From assembly GCA_017608295.1 (NCBI GenBank), contig JAFCGF010000002.1, positions 186,001 to 250,000 on the forward strand: a DNA stretch of 64,000 nucleotides, read 5' to 3'. Numbering within the stretch: the stretch's first letter is position 1; each line of letters begins with the position of its first letter. Positions 1 through 8,994 of the stretch are shown here, piece after piece. The notes beneath the pieces are model-generated. The model did not search any database. It saw nothing but the letters and a program-made list of their open reading frames with translations, and had not been told where the DNA came from. A program made the position numbers and the translations under genes. This DNA is from Candidatus Woesearchaeota archaeon (GTDB taxonomy: Archaea; Nanoarchaeota; Nanoarchaeia; Woesearchaeales; JAGVZT01).

Positions 1-2
1 AA

Positions 3-3000
3 AATGGCGTTCTTGACCACAACGGCCAGCACGTCATCCTTGGCTCGCTGACAGAGCTCGACGGCATTGTGCTGTTGCAGTGGGAGAATGAAATAACTGA
101 GGACATCACCTATGGCTTCAGGTTCATCCTGAACGACATCCCTATCGATGTCTCAGGAGATTTCATGCACATGAGAGCAGAGAATAATCAGCTCATCATC
201 AGGAATAACATCGTTATCAATTTCCTCGACGGCAGCGGCAGCGTCGATTTTAACGATGGCAAGATTACTTTTGACGGTGTTTATATCACGCTGGAAGACC
301 ATGAGTTCTACGGGACAGGAAAGTTCTCTGTAGATATCTATGACGCAGGAGGCGGTGTGCACCGGGCGCGGCTCGATGAGACTGTCCCCATCCGCATCAC
401 CACTGAAGAAAGCTGGGTGTGCATCGATGATAAAGACAAATGCGCACGATCCTCTGAAGGGGCAGATAGGACTATCATGTGCCTCGACTGTCCTGACACC
501 ACGCTCAACCAGCTTCATACTATGGTCGAAAACGGAGGAGTCGATGGCTTTGTTTTCTGGACAGAGGAATTGAATCACCTTGGAGAATCCACTCCTGCAG
601 CTTCTGCGCGCGGAGAGATTATCACCAACTTCGCCAGGGGCGGACCCCTTGTCGATGGCCAGGATTCAGACATCCAATTTGACTTCCACAGCCTCGGCGA
701 GATGGGGGATGATAATACCCCTTTAAATGACCTTGAATTCACCTATCTCGGCGAGGACGAACCCGAGGGGACGCTAGGAACCATCCAGAACGGAAGGAAT
801 ACTCTTGAACTTACCGCTGAATATGACGGCTCCAGATATGATGGCATTCATGTCTATGGGAGTTCATATCGCATGGAACCTGTCGTCGTCACCACCTTCA
901 GGACATTCAGCACACACACTGAATGGGATGGAGTAGAGGGCAGGCTGCTCATGGATAAGCTTCTCGATGAGTTCTATGAAGGTGGAATGTTGTTCTCAGA
1001 TGACATGAGGCAGCATCACCTTAGCAGGGGTACCACGTTCACTGTCCAACTGCCCTATGAGTTATGTGACCTATCCAGTGAAGATGGTTGCCATTCTATA
1101 GAGATTTCAGCAGAGGAGTATTATGCGCTCTACGACCACTGGAACTCAGAAGACCCCTCCTTTGTTGAACCAACCACACTCATCCATCAGGACACTTTCA
1201 GGTATGACCCAAACACTGGGGAGAACATCGCTGTGGAGAATCTTTACTATTCCGACGGCTGGGACATGACCCTCGAACAGCGCGCCATCGATAGAAGCGG
1301 CATCTTCGACATGTATCTCAATGTGAAGTTCCAGGAGCGCGCCTGGCAGGAGATAACTGAGGCGTGCAGCCAGTGCACAAGAGACACCGCGCTTCTGGAT
1401 GACCGCTGCGGCTCCTGTGACAACAGGGAGGGACAGGAACTGCTCGTGCACAACCGGCTTGAGTTCCTTAGGTCAGAGGTATTCATGGAGCAACAGATAC
1501 ACGAAGTGCACGGTCTTCTTGAATATCTAGAGAATCCCGAGCATGCAGGCCTTATTGACAATATCTTCCAAGCACCTGTCAGAAGGCTTTTCTTCGGCTG
1601 CGGGAATATTCTGAGCCATGATGACGCGACTGAATGCCTCTATGAACAGCTCCAGGAGCAGGAATATACTCTTGACGCACTCAATGAAATCGACCAACTC
1701 CAAGAGGAAGGGATGAGCCTCTCCGAGATTAAAGCCAGATATGAAACTGACCCTTCTATCCAAAGCGCTCTTGAGATACCAAGCATGCGGCTACGGCTAA
1801 GTGTCGAGATGTTCGGCGAAGCAATTACAGCTGGAGATCCTGTTGTTTACATCTATGGTCAGCCCTATGATATCTCCACTCCAGAGAACCAAATAACTGC
1901 CTATATGCTCCTCCAAGCACAGGCTGCCAGTGAATTCTCAGAGCAGGGTTTCTACTCACAGGCCCTTGAATACAACAAGCAGCTCCTTGACTTTGCCGGA
2001 GTCCCCCAGGATGAGATGACCATTCTGCTCCAATCACTCAGTGAGACACGGGAATATGATCCCTCAGATGAATACGACATCATTGGAGTCGGAGAGGGAA
2101 AAATAATCCTGAATGGAAACGAGTACGTCGTGCCGCAGGAGCTTACCACGCTTGTCGAGGAAGGAGTGTTCGATGAGACCATCCTGGAGAAGATGATTGT
2201 CGACTCGATGTCCGCACGACAGGAAGAATTCATAATCAACACGCAGGAATTCATCACAGAACTCGTACCAGATACTCCTTTCGAGCTTGCATTGAACCTC
2301 ATACCTGAACTCTATATTCTTGGAAAGACGGGCATCATCACAAAGACTGCGACAGGACTCATCAACTGGGGAAAGACAGCCGCCAATGCAGCACTCCTAG
2401 CAATCAAGCTGCCTGCCATGAGTTATCTGGGGATGGGTGGCGGTTGGGGCTTTGTTGACGAGGCTGGAGAACTCGTGCTCAAATATGGTGATGAAGTCTG
2501 GGATATCAGCCGGAGAGGAGAGCTCCTCGGAAATGCCCTAGACCTCCATCTTGGAGGTGAGTTGACCAATGTCAACAGGATTGTGTCCCGACGCGTCCCC
2601 CTAGGATGGCATGATATCCCACTCACTGATGATATGCTCAGATACATCGACGAAGGCTCTGCCGTCCTCCGTTATCCTGACGGCACTCTAGCAGTTATCT
2701 CACCAAGTATGGTAGGGGACTGGGAAGAATATATGAGGCTCATGGGCGTACATGGGGAGATTAGCAACCATGTCCTAGTCCTCCCAAAGCAATTTGATGG
2801 GCAACAGGCTGTCATTGCATTAGGGGTAGAGAATCCAGAGGTCATGTTGTCGTTCCAGGACACCATGTCTGGTCACCTTACTGATGCACTCTTTGATATG
2901 GATGGCAAAAGGAAGGGAATGATTCTGGGGGGTGCGGATGAGAGCCTGGAAGCCATAATTCAGGAAAGAGGGGGGTCCCTTAGATCGGCTCTCAGTGAAG

Positions 3001-3431
3001 AATCTTACGGCATGGTCATTGAACAGGCGACCCTAGCCGGACGTGGAGACGACCCTCTGGGTTGGCTCTCTGACACTCTTAGGAGTGACACTCCAGGCGC
3101 GAGCATCTCTTACTGTGGGGCAAAGAAGTGCGTCATGATGGGTGAGAATGCAATCAATCCTAATCCAAACTTCCGCCCAGGTCATGGACACCCCAATCAA
3201 GGTGGCATCATAGTGACCTACGCTAGTGATCCTGACCTTAGCTTTCAAGATAATTGGTGGAGTAAATTTGGGGATAGTAGCACCTCAACCAACATGCAAT
3301 TTATTTACAACGACGCGGGCATCACCGTAGTGAAGGAGATGGATGATGGAACCTTTGTCAGCTACTTGGTCGAACTCACCGACACCTCAGGGATGAACAT
3401 TGTGACCAATGCCAACGACCTCATACCCTGA
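3..3431 (+). CDS. Giant secreted-type protein of unknown function, 5' end outside window
   Basis: The frame is open from base 3, with no start codon preceded by a ribosome site, so the gene begins before the window; at least 1142 residues are present. I do not recognise a family. The first ~300 visible residues look beta-rich and Asp/Gly-rich, like an extracellular region. Several Cys pairs occur (for example CSQC and CGSC near residues 450-475). The middle is helical, with short hydrophobic stretches around residues 770-820 that could be membrane-associated. The C-terminal ~300 residues are mixed alpha/beta. Its last ~32 residues have a diverged copy at 7514-7615, so a paralogue once lay nearby. 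Large orphan surface proteins are common in DPANN archaea, but a function cannot be assigned here. Confidence 0.8.
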   Translation, partial: NGVLDHNGQHVILGSLTELDGIVLLQWENEITEDITYGFRFILNDIPIDVSGDFMHMRAENNQLIIRNNIVINFLDGSGSVDFNDGKITFDGVYITLEDHEFYGTGKFSVDIYDAGGGVHRARLDETVPIRITTEESWVCIDDKDKCARSSEGADRTIMCLDCPDTTLNQLHTMVENGGVDGFVFWTEELNHLGESTPAASARGEIITNFARGGPLVDGQDSDIQFDFHSLGEMGDDNTPLNDLEFTYLGEDEPEGTLGTIQNGRNTLELTAEYDGSRYDGIHVYGSSYRMEPVVVTTFRTFSTHTEWDGVEGRLLMDKLLDEFYEGGMLFSDDMRQHHLSRGTTFTVQLPYELCDLSSEDGCHSIEISAEEYYALYDHWNSEDPSFVEPTTLIHQDTFRYDPNTGENIAVENLYYSDGWDMTLEQRAIDRSGIFDMYLNVKFQERAWQEITEACSQCTRDTALLDDRCGSCDNREGQELLVHNRLEFLRSEVFMEQQIHEVHGLLEYLENPEHAGLIDNIFQAPVRRLFFGCGNILSHDDATECLYEQLQEQEYTLDALNEIDQLQEEGMSLSEIKARYETDPSIQSALEIPSMRLRLSVEMFGEAITAGDPVVYIYGQPYDISTPENQITAYMLLQAQAASEFSEQGFYSQALEYNKQLLDFAGVPQDEMTILLQSLSETREYDPSDEYDIIGVGEGKIILNGNEYVVPQELTTLVEEGVFDETILEKMIVDSMSARQEEFIINTQEFITELVPDTPFELALNLIPELYILGKTGIITKTATGLINWGKTAANAALLAIKLPAMSYLGMGGGWGFVDEAGELVLKYGDEVWDISRRGELLGNALDLHLGGELTNVNRIVSRRVPLGWHDIPLTDDMLRYIDEGSAVLRYPDGTLAVISPSMVGDWEEYMRLMGVHGEISNHVLVLPKQFDGQQAVIALGVENPEVMLSFQDTMSGHLTDALFDMDGKRKGMILGGADESLEAIIQERGGSLRSALSEESYGMVIEQATLAGRGDDPLGWLSDTLRSDTPGASISYCGAKKCVMMGENAINPNPNFRPGHGHPNQGGIIVTYASDPDLSFQDNWWSKFGDSSTSTNMQFIYNDAGITVVKEMDDGTFVSYLVELTDTSGMNIVTNANDLIP

Positions 3432-3568
3432 GCCCAAAAAGCTTAAGAATAGATTTAGTTCTTGAGAGACCTACATCCTTTCTGCGGAGGTACAGGGTGA
3501 GGGGAATGAGTAAGAGACGCCCCGAAACATGTTCGCTCCCGTAAATAGAGTATAGGAACTCAAGGTTA

Positions 3569-4303
3569 CTAAAGTAGCAGGCTCCTCAACAACTCTTCAA
3601 GTTTTCCTGTCTCAGAAGACCAGTCATCAGATTCCATTGTAAAATTTGGAAGAATCTCTGGACTAGCAGATACTCTCAGCTGCGTAAGTGTCGCACTAGT
3701 CTCAGGCTTTGGCTCCAATGCTTTTATTACAGAATCAACATCATCCAAATCTACTTTATGCGCAACATAGTGGTACTCTGGGCTGCAGCAGTCATCAACA
3801 TCCCTTCCGGCAATAACTGAGGTCTCAGCAAGGATTCCGTAGCCGCCAGTCATAAAGAACAGGGCGTTTTGGTAAAGATCGTCTCCAAAATCACTTATGC
3901 CGGACGCAGAGACTATAAGAGCAGCATAGGGAATATCATGTTGCTCTACCACATAGCCTTCTAGAATCTCTTTAAGTTCGCTGTCTGAAAAATCACCCTT
4001 CTCTGAATAAATGGGCTGTTCAAGTGTCAGTATCTTATCTCCCTGAGTAGATATAAGTCGTTGCCCTAGATTTGGACCTATTATCCTTCCAGTAAGGTCA
4101 CAGCTAGCTCCAATCTTTCCATAAGGCTGCTCGGATAAGGACAAATCCTCTTTCAAGCCTGCCTGGAATTCGTGGAACTGACAGTAGAAACGGACTCCGT
4201 GCTGCACAGTTTCATCAAGATGAAATACCTGAGAAGCACGAGTTGCTTCATCTTTCAATACGAGGAGGCTCTCCTCCTCATTAGAGTATAATGTCACGGT
4301 CAT
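3569..4303 (-). CDS. Hypothetical protein, 244 aa
   Basis: An open frame of 244 codons starting with ATG at 4303. No domain is recognised and there is no signal peptide or membrane segment, so the protein is probably soluble and cytoplasmic. It is rich in acidic residues and has an adjacent Cys pair (DDCC) near residue 170. The gene looks AT-richer than the flanking glutamate dehydrogenase. It lies downstream of GDH1 and a small hypothetical gene on the same strand, and converges with the giant-protein gene ending at 3431. The 137 bases between them show nothing recognisable. It may be a later insertion, because the corresponding position beside GDH2 has no such gene. Confidence 0.6.
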   Translation of the reverse strand: MTVTLYSNEEESLLVLKDEATRASQVFHLDETVQHGVRFYCQFHEFQAGLKEDLSLSEQPYGKIGASCDLTGRIIGPNLGQRLISTQGDKILTLEQPIYSEKGDFSDSELKEILEGYVVEQHDIPYAALIVSASGISDFGDDLYQNALFFMTGGYGILAETSVIAGRDVDDCCSPEYHYVAHKVDLDDVDSVIKALEPKPETSATLTQLRVSASPEILPNFTMESDDWSSETGKLEELLRSLLL

Positions 4304-4363
4304 TATAGGGGAAAGAGACTATATAAATCTTCTCATTTTAACCACTTTAGAGAGATTAAAATT

Positions 4364-4681
4364 TTATAAATCATATCCTTCAGCTAGTGTCTCGGCTTCT
4401 GAGAGGTAACCCACCTCAACCAATTGGTCTCTGCCGTATCGCACCGCTTCAAGGGACCATTTCAGGGTATCAGCGACAGGAAGGAAGTCATGAAAGCCTT
4501 CCCTGAGAAGGTCATCAATGCATACTTTCTGCTCTTCAACAGACTCGGCACGCACGAACTTGGAATAGGAGACGCCATTTGAAAGAGTGCCATCTTCCCT
4601 GACTGCACGAACCTTACCTTTGAAAGTTCCCTTGAACTTGCCGCCTGTAAGCTCATTCGGCATCTTGCTTCTCTGTCCCAT
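4364..4681 (-). CDS. Small hypothetical protein, 105 aa
   Basis: Two starts are possible, at 4708 and 4681. The first has its purine-rich site only one base from the ATG. The second has AGGTG five bases upstream, so 4681 is preferred. The product is a soluble, basic-to-acidic small protein with a Lys/Gly-rich N-terminus (GGKFKGTFKGKVRAV) that could form a beta-barrel-like strand pair, and a helical C-terminal half. No family is recognised. It follows GDH1 closely (about 40 bases) on the same strand, so it is probably co-transcribed, but the sequence gives no direct functional link. Confidence 0.55.
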   Translation of the reverse strand: MGQRSKMPNELTGGKFKGTFKGKVRAVREDGTLSNGVSYSKFVRAESVEEQKVCIDDLLREGFHDFLPVADTLKWSLEAVRYGRDQLVEVGYLSEAETLAEGYDL

Positions 4682-4721
4682 TTCATCACCTGTTACTATT
4701 TTATTCATACTCCTTTAGTAA

Positions 4722-5969
4722 CTAAGGAAAAATTCCTCTAGTCCTCATCGATTCTGCGACGCGGTCGATGGCAATCATGTAAGCAGCAGTCCTCATGTCA
4801 GTATCTTCCTTATCCGCAAGTTGCTTGACAACTTTGTAGGCATTGGTCATCCTGTCCTCAAGCTTTGAGACAATTTTTTCATAGCACCACTGCTCTCTCT
4901 GAAGGTTCTGCACCCACTCGAAATAGCTCACAGTAACACCGCCAGCGTTGGCCAGGATATCAGGAACAACAAGCACCCCCATTTCATAGAGAATCTTATC
5001 CGCTGCGGGCGTGGTCGGCCCGTTGGCACCTTCTACAACAATCCTCGCATCAATGCTGTCAACATTCTCAAGGGTGATGGAATTCTCAACTGCGGCTGGC
5101 ACGAGAATGTCTGTCTTTATTCCAAGGACATCATCACGCGGAAGCTGCTGTGCGTTCTGGTACCCATCAAGGAACTTATTCTGCTCAAGATGGGCATTGA
5201 TATCATCGAGATCAAGTCCGTTTGGGTCATAGAGCGCTGCAGTGACGTCGCTAATAGCAATAATCTTGACCTCCTCTTCAGCAAGGAGACGTGCAGCATG
5301 GCTTCCGACGTTTCCGTAACCCTGAACCACACAGGTCATCTTCTTCGGCTTGAGCCTGAGGTCTTTCATTGCCTCAAGTGCAGCAATCATCACTCCACGA
5401 CCTGTTGCCTCCGTGCGGCCTTTGCTCCCGCCGAGGTGCTCTGGCTTGCCTGTGACAACACCTAGTTGGTTCACTCCGGTGAACATGCTATAGGAATCAG
5501 CAATCCAGGCCATCACCTGACTATTAGTGCCCATATCTGGTGCTGGTATGTCAGTGTCCGGTCCGATGATGTCGCGTATCTCATAGGTGAACCTTCTCGT
5601 GATTCTCTCAAGCTCCCCTTCTGACAGTTCATGAGGGTCGCAGATGACACCTCCTTTAGCGCCTCCGAAGGGGATGTCGACAACCGCGGTTTTCCACGTC
5701 ATCCATGAGGCTAATGCGCGGACCTCGTCAAGATTGACCTCCGCGCTGTACCTGATGCCACCCTTGAATGGCCCCCTGCTATCATTATGCTGGACCCTGT
5801 AGCCCTTAAACATCCTCACTGAGCCATCGTCCATCTTCACTGGGAACTCTGCTGAAAAGGATCTACCAGGCGTCTGCAGCACGTCTCTCAGCCAGTCCTC
5901 AAGACCGAGCCTGTCAGCCGCGTTGTCAAAGTACATCTGCGCTATCTCATAAGGATTCAGGTTCTCCAT
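4722..5969 (-). CDS. gdhA: Glutamate dehydrogenase, copy 1
   Basis: Catalyses reversible oxidative deamination of glutamate to 2-oxoglutarate and ammonia with NAD(P). At 415 residues it has the length of the hexameric archaeal/bacterial enzymes. Substrate-site lysines are visible at K69 (GPFKGGIRY), K93 (TWKTAVVD) and the catalytic K105 (PFGGAKGGV). The nucleotide fold has VQGYGNVGSHAA followed by an Asp after the second strand, which leans toward NAD but does not settle cofactor use. The start at 5969 has a GAGGT site six bases upstream. It is divergent from a double-HTH regulator at 6111, which is the natural candidate for controlling it. It is a clear paralogue of the enzyme at 7662-8918, and the two arose by local duplication. 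Confidence 0.97.
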   Translation of the reverse strand: MENLNPYEIAQMYFDNAADRLGLEDWLRDVLQTPGRSFSAEFPVKMDDGSVRMFKGYRVQHNDSRGPFKGGIRYSAEVNLDEVRALASWMTWKTAVVDIPFGGAKGGVICDPHELSEGELERITRRFTYEIRDIIGPDTDIPAPDMGTNSQVMAWIADSYSMFTGVNQLGVVTGKPEHLGGSKGRTEATGRGVMIAALEAMKDLRLKPKKMTCVVQGYGNVGSHAARLLAEEEVKIIAISDVTAALYDPNGLDLDDINAHLEQNKFLDGYQNAQQLPRDDVLGIKTDILVPAAVENSITLENVDSIDARIVVEGANGPTTPAADKILYEMGVLVVPDILANAGGVTVSYFEWVQNLQREQWCYEKIVSKLEDRMTNAYKVVKQLADKEDTDMRTAAYMIAIDRVAESMRTRGIFP

Positions 5970-6079
5970 GGTTATACCTCAGACGCTATGATGGTAAGAG
6001 TAATTGATTTGGGTTTTTAAGAGATGGTTACATAACATAAATAAAAAGTGCTTGATTATGCCACTAAACCATGCGAAAG

Positions 6080-6087
6080 TATATGAA
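6080..6087 (+). promoter_or_regulatory. TATA box of the double-HTH regulator gene
   Basis: TATATGAA is centred about 27 bases before the ATG at 6111, which is the spacing expected if transcription starts at or next to the start codon (leaderless mRNA). No Shine-Dalgarno site precedes the ATG. The 141-base divergent region also holds AT-rich stretches around 6033-6047 and 6018-6024 that could be the TATA box for the minus-strand GDH1 gene; which one is used cannot be told by eye. Confidence 0.5.
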
Positions 6088-6110
6088 TAAAGCAAGTTTC
6101 TAACGTAATA

Positions 6111-7205
6111 ATGACTTATTTGCTAGAGGATAGACGTACACTTAGAGTCTTGAAAGAAGTCTGCCGGGGCACTGGTGTTTCAGTGAATCTAAATTATCTC
6201 TCTAGAACATTGGGGAAACACAGAAACACAATCAAGAAAAGGGTTGATGAGCTTCTCAAACACAGGATTATCAACCCTCCAGTCTTCCCATTCTTTGCAC
6301 TTTATAGGAGTTATCCCCTCTTAATAACTGTTTTCGCTGACATCTCTCACACACCCGAAACCCTCAGGTGGATGAAGGAAGACAAGCACATCTTCGCAGC
6401 TTTCAAAATAAGGAGGGGACCATACAATACCATGCTTATACTATTCCACAAGAATATCCTGAATTATCACCTTTGGAGGGAACATCTCACTGAAAGCGGT
6501 AAGATTCCATCAAGGCATGCCAGAACTCCCTCTGAAGCCCATTTCTTCTCCAACCAGCTCATGGTCGAGTATGAACCTAATGCGGGCTTGAGACTCCTGA
6601 AGGCACATGTCAAGAAAGGTAAAGCCATTACCCTACGCGGCTGCAAGATTGATGAGCTGAACTTAAAGATTCTTGAGCTGCTTCTCAATGGAAAGGCAAT
6701 AAGGGTAAACGAACACCTTCTCGGCAAGAAATTAGGATTCCACAGAAAAACCCTTCGCAAACGGTTGGATGCGCTGTTAAAAGAAAATATCATCCTCGCG
6801 CCTGTGTGTAGGTTCCCAAGCTTTTTCGTACCACCTGATTGCATTCTTCAAATTACCCAAGTGGAGATAAATATAGACAAGGATAAGGTACTGAAATATC
6901 TCAAGAGGGACCCCCATATCCCCATCGCCTTCCATATCTGTGAGGGGCGATTCAATTACTTGCTGTTTGAAGTATTCTTTAACTTAGAAGAACAGGTGGA
7001 GCGGAGCAGCAAAATTAGAGAAAAATTTACTGGTTCAATCGGCATGACAGACACAACTGTACTGATGGAAACAAAGGCTTTCAATATTGATCAGCAAAAG
7101 GTCAGCCTTGGCGCGATAAGCAATTACATAAGAGCATTAAGACACAAGGAAAAAGACTATTCCAAGGTGCTCAGGTCCAGCTACCCCTTTCTCTACGATG
7201 AGTGA
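6111..7205 (+). CDS. Transcription regulator with two helix-turn-helix repeats
   Basis: The 364-residue protein consists of two similar halves. Each starts with a winged helix-turn-helix like those of Lrp/AsnC proteins: residues ~24-55 (LSRTLGKHRNTIKKRVDELL) and ~197-228 (LGKKLGFHRKTLRKRLDALL). Each HTH is followed by an alpha/beta region of ~120 residues that may be a degenerate ligand or dimerisation domain. The repeat HRxTxxKRxDxLL is obvious in both. A single chain with both halves would act as a pseudo-dimer on DNA. It is divergent from GDH1 and lies between the two GDH genes, so regulation of nitrogen or glutamate metabolism is a reasonable inference, not shown by sequence. The regulator interrupts the duplicated GDH-GltS arrangement and may be an insertion. 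Confidence 0.8.
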   Translation: MTYLLEDRRTLRVLKEVCRGTGVSVNLNYLSRTLGKHRNTIKKRVDELLKHRIINPPVFPFFALYRSYPLLITVFADISHTPETLRWMKEDKHIFAAFKIRRGPYNTMLILFHKNILNYHLWREHLTESGKIPSRHARTPSEAHFFSNQLMVEYEPNAGLRLLKAHVKKGKAITLRGCKIDELNLKILELLLNGKAIRVNEHLLGKKLGFHRKTLRKRLDALLKENIILAPVCRFPSFFVPPDCILQITQVEINIDKDKVLKYLKRDPHIPIAFHICEGRFNYLLFEVFFNLEEQVERSSKIREKFTGSIGMTDTTVLMETKAFNIDQQKVSLGAISNYIRALRHKEKDYSKVLRSSYPFLYDE

Positions 7206-7420
7206 AAACGATTAACATAAGAGTTATATTTGGAACCCCCTGCCCCAGTTGAATATGTGGTACTGGGCCTGGAATTAAAGGGCTACCTCCGTAATTTTGA
7301 GCAGATAATGCTCCCAATCTCAAATTTAGGCTCTACTGAGATGAGAGTCCCACATTCCAAAGTAAATATGTGCGATGAGGTATAGCTTTGGCCAAGTGCT
7401 AATAGATAAAATACTCACAA

Positions 7421-7531
7421 TCAGAACTTGAGAATCCTCTCCACATCTCCTTTGTCCGCATCCATTATGTGCCAGATGCCGCTCCTCTCTGCAGCATCAT
7501 GGGTCAAAGCAGCGATGTCAGCGTGACGGTC
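7421..7531 (-). pseudogene. C-terminal remnant of a second glutamate-synthase-like FMN protein
   Basis: The last ~33 codons of this minus-strand frame match the end of the FMN protein at 8995-10575: both read DIAALT-x-DAA-x-RSGI, then MDAD, ending IL-x-F before the stop. By eye 21 of 33 positions are identical. Upstream of this stretch the similarity stops abruptly near 7531 and the frame has no matching N-terminus. It is therefore a gene tail without its body, one side of a duplication or deletion scar. Confidence 0.8.
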
Positions 7532-7615
7532 ATGAAAATTACAGACGATAATACTGCATACACCTACCTCGTCGAGAGTACTAACATATCTAAGATGAAC
7601 ATTATCTCTCGGGCT
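7514..7615 (+). pseudogene. C-terminal remnant of a paralogue of the giant protein
   Basis: Read on the plus strand, these codons match the last ~32 residues of the giant protein that ends at 3431. Shared signatures are TV-x-K, DD-x-T, YLVE, and S-x-MNI; 16 of 32 positions are identical by eye, and the DNA also matches well around CTACCTCGTCGAG. Nothing upstream of ~7514 continues the match. It abuts, back to back, the tail of the FMN protein, so two gene tails are joined at about 7515-7530. The original stop codon has been lost. Confidence 0.7.
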
Positions 7616-7661
7616 AGCTGGGCTGCCACTGTTGCATCGCCGCGAGTATTGCCCACTAGAT

Positions 7662-8918
7662 TTAGGGGAACACTCCACGAATCTCCATAGCGTCTGCGAC
7701 GCGCTTGATGGCAATCATAAAAGCTGCAGTCCGCATATCCACTTTTTCTTTTTTTGCTAGGTCACGGACAGGGCCATAAGCTGTAATCATCTTTTCCTCA
7801 AGCTTCTTGACAACAACATCATAGGGCCATTGCTCGCGCTGGATGTTCTGCACCCATTCATAATACGAAACTGTGACACCTCCTGCATTGGCAAGGATAT
7901 CAGGAACTATATGGACCTTCAGATCATTGAGTATCTTGTCCGCGCCGGGTGTAGTGGGGCCATTAGCACCCTCAACAATCATCTTCGCCTGGATGTTCCC
8001 GGCATTTTTCTTAGTGATAGCATTCTCAAGCGCTGCAGGGACAAGGATATCGCACTCCATCTCAAGGATAGCATCGCGTTCAGGTAGGGGCTCAACGTCC
8101 CTGTAATTTCTCAGGAGACGGTGTTCACCCGTTGAGATATCTCGGTCTATCTTCGCAAGATTCAGGCCTTTTTTATCATAGAGTGCTGTTGAAATATCGC
8201 TGATGCCTATGATTTTGACACCTTTTTCAGCGAGCAGCCTTGCGGCGTTGCTTCCCACTTTACCATAGCCCTGAATTATAGCTGTCATGTCCTTAGGACG
8301 CTTCTTCAGGTCTTTCAGGAGTTGCATTGTAGAAATCATCACACCGCGGCCAGTCGCCTCAGGCCTGCCGTGGCTTCCACCGAGAAAAAGCGGTTTTCCT
8401 GTCACGACGGCGAAATCGTCATACCGCTTGCTCATGCTGAATGTATCCACAATCCACGCCATGATTTGCGCATTGGTATTGACATCCGGGGCAGGGATAT
8501 CTTTCTCTGGACCAATCAAATCACCAATCTCGTAGGTAAACCTTCGGGTGAGGCGCTCCAATTCATCATGGGACAATTCAAATGGGTCGCATGCCACGCC
8601 ACCCTTCGCGCCGCCAAAAGGAACATCGACAACAGCAGTCTTCCAAGTCATCCACGATGCAAGGGCACGCACCTCATCCAGCTTCGTGTGAGGGTCGTAA
8701 CGGATACCACCCTTGAACGGGCCGCGGATGTTGTTGTGCTGGACACGATAGCCAGTGAACATCTTCACCTCGCCCGAGTCCATCTTCACCGGAAAATCGA
8801 CAGAAAGCGTGCGCTGAGGGCTTTTCAGCCACTCGCAAAGACAGTGGTCAAGCTTGAGCCGCTTGGCTGCGTTGTCGAACTGCTGTTGTGCTATCTTAAA
8901 TGGATTAAGCTCTTCCAT
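7662..8918 (-). CDS. gdhA: Glutamate dehydrogenase, copy 2
   Basis: A 418-residue hexameric-type glutamate dehydrogenase with the same catalytic lysines as copy 1 (K69, K93, K105) and a nucleotide motif IQGYGKVGSNAA. It is closely similar to copy 1 over the whole length, most strongly around GPFKGGIRY and WMTWKTAVVD. The start is supported by a strong AAGGAGGTGG site four bases upstream. It lies 76 bases downstream of the glutamate-synthase-like FMN protein on the same strand, so it is probably the last gene of the redox operon. Copy 2 is therefore the form physically linked to the NAD(P)H/ferredoxin machinery, whereas copy 1 is next to the regulator. Different cofactor or direction preference is possible but not shown. 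Confidence 0.97.
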   Translation of the reverse strand: MEELNPFKIAQQQFDNAAKRLKLDHCLCEWLKSPQRTLSVDFPVKMDSGEVKMFTGYRVQHNNIRGPFKGGIRYDPHTKLDEVRALASWMTWKTAVVDVPFGGAKGGVACDPFELSHDELERLTRRFTYEIGDLIGPEKDIPAPDVNTNAQIMAWIVDTFSMSKRYDDFAVVTGKPLFLGGSHGRPEATGRGVMISTMQLLKDLKKRPKDMTAIIQGYGKVGSNAARLLAEKGVKIIGISDISTALYDKKGLNLAKIDRDISTGEHRLLRNYRDVEPLPERDAILEMECDILVPAALENAITKKNAGNIQAKMIVEGANGPTTPGADKILNDLKVHIVPDILANAGGVTVSYYEWVQNIQREQWPYDVVVKKLEEKMITAYGPVRDLAKKEKVDMRTAAFMIAIKRVADAMEIRGVFP

Positions 8919-8994
8919 ACATCCACCTCCTTAAGATAAAGCCATAAGTAAAGAACTTCAAATATCTTTCTTTTACTTTTACTAATTGAAAAGC

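Noticed and set aside
7206..7420. Possible RNA gene or further gene remnant between the regulator and the GltS tail
   Set aside because: Only a weak ATCTCA/TGAGAT pairing with a long loop was seen and no protein similarity; nothing supportable.
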